DNA of 64,000 nucleotides from Antedon mediterranea (lineage: Eukaryota; Echinodermata; Crinoidea; Comatulida; Antedonidae), in the NCBI RefSeq assembly GCF_964355755.1, contig NC_092676.1, forward strand, positions 18,830,288 through 18,894,287, given 5' to 3'. The position numbers were made by a program, and so were the translations under genes. Shown piece after piece: positions 61,157-64,000 of this stretch (position 1 is its first letter; each line of letters begins with the position of its first letter). The notes under the pieces are model-generated. The model did no database searches. It worked only from the letters and a program-made list of their open reading frames with translations, and was not told where the DNA came from.

Positions 61157-62365
61157 CCTATAACCTTTTTAGAGTTCTGTGTTCCTTTGCTTTATGAACT
61201 TCCAGTCGATGTTAATGTGTGTGTTACTGTACCTTTGTCTGTAGTTATGCAAGAGGTCATAAAGCTCAATACCAATAATAGCATTTTCATTACATGTTTC
61301 TTGTTGAAAATACATTAGTGGTAATAATAGACAGTAAATGAACAATTTAATGTTGTTTAATTATAATTATATTTATTGATAATGTACAGTATATAAAAAC
61401 TGAATTAGAACTGGCTCAATATGCCTGGTTATTCAAGAAATCAATGGAAAGAATGTATGTCCAGTTTTACTTTAAAAAAACCTCCATTAAGGGGACACCT
61501 TTTGTATCCAACAGATTTTTTAAAACATGTATCAGATGTCCCCTGAATAGCTGTGTCTCAAATGAGTGGTTCTATGGTGTTTCTTTTTGCTGAGCAAATA
61601 GGATAAATGTTTTCTCATTTAATTTCCTTTTTTAGAAAAAAAAATATAAACACTAAATTTTTCATATTATTTTCTTATTAAACAATTTTTTAAATTGTTT
61701 CATCATCTTAGAATATTTTATAATAAAAATGGAAATTTTATTTGTATTTTGTCATCAGATGGTTGCTTTAGTTGCAAGGTATTTTTTTGTTTAAAGATAC
61801 TTCTTGCCTGAAAAATATGATATAATACAATTTATTAGTATTAATTTTTGTTTCTATTTAAATTTGTGACCAATATATGTAAGAATATTTAAAATACAAT
61901 TTGTATAATTATGAACTATAAATAAAAACGTTTATGTTTTTCTATTTAATATTAAAATTATATTGGTATTGGTTTCTAATATAAATAACGTTTAGTTTAG
62001 ATTTAAATTTTCTAAGACAATTTTAAACAAAGTGTAATATTCCATGCTGTAAATAGTAGATTTAAATAATGTTGAATTAATAAGATGTAGACATTTGATT
62101 TCTGCGCGTCTTATTTTTTTAAATAATAATTTTGCTTACGAAATTGAAATTTACGTTTTTGCACAATTTGGTATGAAAGAATAAATTACTGTATGCTCAT
62201 TTGCAAACGGCGTGCAATTGTGTATTTGTTATTAAATTATTTTAACTAGTTAATCATTAAATTAATCATTATTAATCATAATCATTATTAATGCTGACGT
62301 GTTGCTGTGAGGGTAAAGTGTGTGTATCTCTACCTTTTGCACAATTTGTCCATTACAAAGTGTAA
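61157..62365 (+). other. SPRYD3 3' UTR and flank
   Basis: AT-rich DNA after the SPRYD3 stop. AATAAA signals at about 61920 and 62180 are candidate polyadenylation sites. No further gene seen. Confidence 0.45.
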
Positions 62366-62507
62366 TGCTCAGTCTACACTATCAAACTAGTTTGGAAAAA
62401 GAGTATGATGTGCCCAAATAGGGTAGGGATATGCTTAAATATGGTAATGATATGACATCATAATGTCCATATATGGCCATATCACATTTTTTTGTCACAT
62501 AGAGTAA
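62366..62507. mobile_element. MITE-2 copy, right end eroded
   Basis: CAGTCTACACTATCAAACTA at the left and the CCATATATGGCCATATCACA interior match the family. The right terminus is cut near TCACATAGAG. Confidence 0.7.
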
Positions 62508-62519
62508 GTTAAACTGAAT

Positions 62520-62757
62520 AGTTAGGAATGCAGGCAAAATTACTGTTGTCGAGATTAAAGATATCACACAAATATGTAATGATGTTATGACATCTAATTT
62601 AAATAGTATTTTAGCTGATGAATCTCACATTCTCAACAATAAGTTAGTAGTTACCAGATCTGGAAGATTAACAACAATTCCAGTTAAAACAAATAGACAT
62701 AAATGTTCATTCTTACCTAGCGCTATTAGACTACACAACAATGAGTTCCAAAGATAG
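62520..62757 (+). pseudogene. LINE C-terminal fragment
   Basis: The frame reads a SGRLTTIPVKTNRHKCSFLP stretch followed by SAIRLHN and a stop. This is the conserved last segment of many Jockey-superfamily RT proteins (SGR-R-P-KT-R-K-SF-PSAI-LLN). No other domain remains. Confidence 0.7.
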
Positions 62758-62759
62758 GT

Positions 62760-63687
62760 CATTAGGTCTGTTGTATTTTATATTGCTTGATCAGTATTGT
62801 TGGTTCCATGTTGATCACGAATGTAAATATTATGTGTGTTTGTTTTTGTTGTTGTTTCAATCCCCCCTACTGTGTGAACTTGCCATTGTTTCTGGATTTC
62901 ACACCAGTCACACCCTTTCCCACTTATATTCCAAGTTTCCTGGACTTTCTGCATTCTCACTCCTGAGGACGATCAAAGCATATTGTTCGAAACGTCGAGA
63001 AACTCAACAGTTCTTTTCAGAACTAATACACGTGGTGTACCGCAAACTTTATATCAACATTTGATTTCGCCATGCAAACCTTCAAACAATATATTTTATA
63101 TTGCTTTATCAGTTTTTAGTTCCATGTTGATCATGAATGTAAATATTATGTGTGTATTGCTTTGCTTGTTTTTTTTCTGCCAAGAAAACAATTATCATTA
63201 TACTATGTATGAATGACTTAATATCTAATCTGAATCTGATGGTGTAGACAAGAGTTTAACAAGTTTTAAAACCATCTCCCGGGTGAAACTATACCGATAG
63301 TAATGAAAACGCAATTTCGAATTATATAATAATGTCAGCAAGTTATTTATTTACTGCAAAAACAAATTTTATATTAGTATTGCTCATGCTCAATAATTTC
63401 AATACCTTAAAATATTCATAAATCTACCATATGGGCAGTTAATTTAGCGCTAGAGTGTATGTTATTAATGTTTTATTATACATTACGAACGAACATGTGT
63501 TTGTGTACTATAACTTACTTTAAGTTAAGTTTCGTTGAATGATGAAATAATGGTTAATAAACAAACATTTCAGGTAGATCAAATAATTCACGAAGTATAA
63601 TAAAGTTTGAGTAGTTTACAAGTACCGATATATAGAGCTTTTTATTTTTGCTTACCATTCGGGTTAATTGACTTGTTTTTAGTCTAG
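62760..63687. other. Repeat-derived stretch, no gene
   Basis: 62760-62830 and 63093-63160 share TTGTATTTTATATTGCTT-like and TTCCATGTTGATCA strings, so part is duplicated. 62950-63010 holds CCTGAGGACGATC...GTTCGAAACGTCGAG, a string type seen near the 3' ends of some invertebrate retroelements. No intact gene. Confidence 0.4.
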
Positions 63688-63778
63688 AGCTCACTATGTC
63701 GGTCGGTTGGTCGGTTGGTGGTCGGTAAACACTAACTTGAGCGCGCGACTGCAGCCATGTATATGGCCTTGTTCCAGT
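63688..63778. repeat. CGGT-core dispersed repeat
   Basis: AGCTCACTATGTCGGTCGGT, GGTAAACACTAACTTGAGC and GCAGCCATGTATATGGCCTT in the same order as at 24650-24775. Confidence 0.8.
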
Positions 63779-64000
63779 AAGAGAGTTCCTCAAATCTATC
63801 GGATGCACTCGGTGCAGAAGTGATGTACACACGGTGGTCGAGGAAATGTTCCAATTGGTGTATCAGAACATGAACCCAACCCGATTCTCCATAGGCCTAC
63901 TGTAAATAGATTTCTCCAGTATCATAGGAATATTTGGCAATACAACATCACATGTTTTTCACATGTATCTCGTAGTATCATATCCAACCTAACATTGCAT
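63779..64000. other. Window end, nothing recognised
   Basis: No supported feature. A short minus-strand frame (63554-63832) spans the dispersed repeat and is not credible. Confidence 0.4.

Noticed and set aside
62948-63005. CTGAGGA...CGAAACGTC string resembling a ribozyme or Penelope-type 3' end
   Set aside because: Stem II pairs only if the catalytic G is consumed, and no accompanying ORF is present. Left as an unclassified retroelement-like string.

Overview
The window is AT-rich animal DNA. It has intron-containing genes with GT-AG splice sites, many non-LTR retrotransposon relics, MITEs, large foldback elements and minisatellites. Gene content (RP2, SPRYD3, an SLC22 pair) shows a metazoan. 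A foldback element resembling sea-urchin TU elements and the frequent palindrome TAGGCCTA fit a marine invertebrate deuterostome, probably an echinoderm; that assignment is inference.

Layout. 0-4.2 kb: LINE 3' ends, an exon-1 relic of an SLC22 gene, a ~1.7 kb block repeated at 20.5 kb, and a MITE inside a LINE tail. 4.25-9.33 kb (minus): SLC22 transporter copy 1, ten exons, predicted 550 aa, intact. 9.4-20.4 kb: mostly mobile or decayed DNA, with a GPCR-like relic, an L2-like tail, a MITE with 32-bp terminal repeats, a frameshifted LINE, long (TA)n tracts, and two identical tRNA-like genes embedded in a palindrome cluster. 20.5-26.8 kb: the repeated block and SLC22 copy 2 (551 aa), whose intron 1 carries a polypurine higher-order minisatellite. 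26.8-44.4 kb: gene-poor. It holds one LINE relic split by two foldback DNA elements (A, 29747-32631; B, 33806-36420), each with a 3-bp target duplication, and a third foldback element (C, ~37.88-41.56 kb) enclosing a ~30-bp minisatellite. The arms of A, B and C are built from ~141-bp modules carrying nuclear-receptor DR1 motifs.

44.4-61.2 kb: a divergent gene pair. RP2 (minus, nine coding exons, 345 aa) is the ARL3 GTPase-activating protein and ciliary lipid-cargo regulator. SPRYD3 (plus, eight coding exons, 427 aa) has two SPRY domains. A 969-bp foldback element with 21-bp tandem repeats and an 8-bp target duplication sits 39 bp upstream of the RP2 start codon, in the shared promoter region. 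61.2-64 kb: the SPRYD3 3' region and further LINE and MITE relics.

The two SLC22 copies are a tandem duplication that once had at least a third member. RP2 and SPRYD3 share an intergenic region but no known pathway. Exon boundaries were read by eye from reading-frame continuity, GT/AG signals, agreement between the two SLC22 copies, and remembered vertebrate RP2 and SPRYD3 proteins. No alignment program was run.
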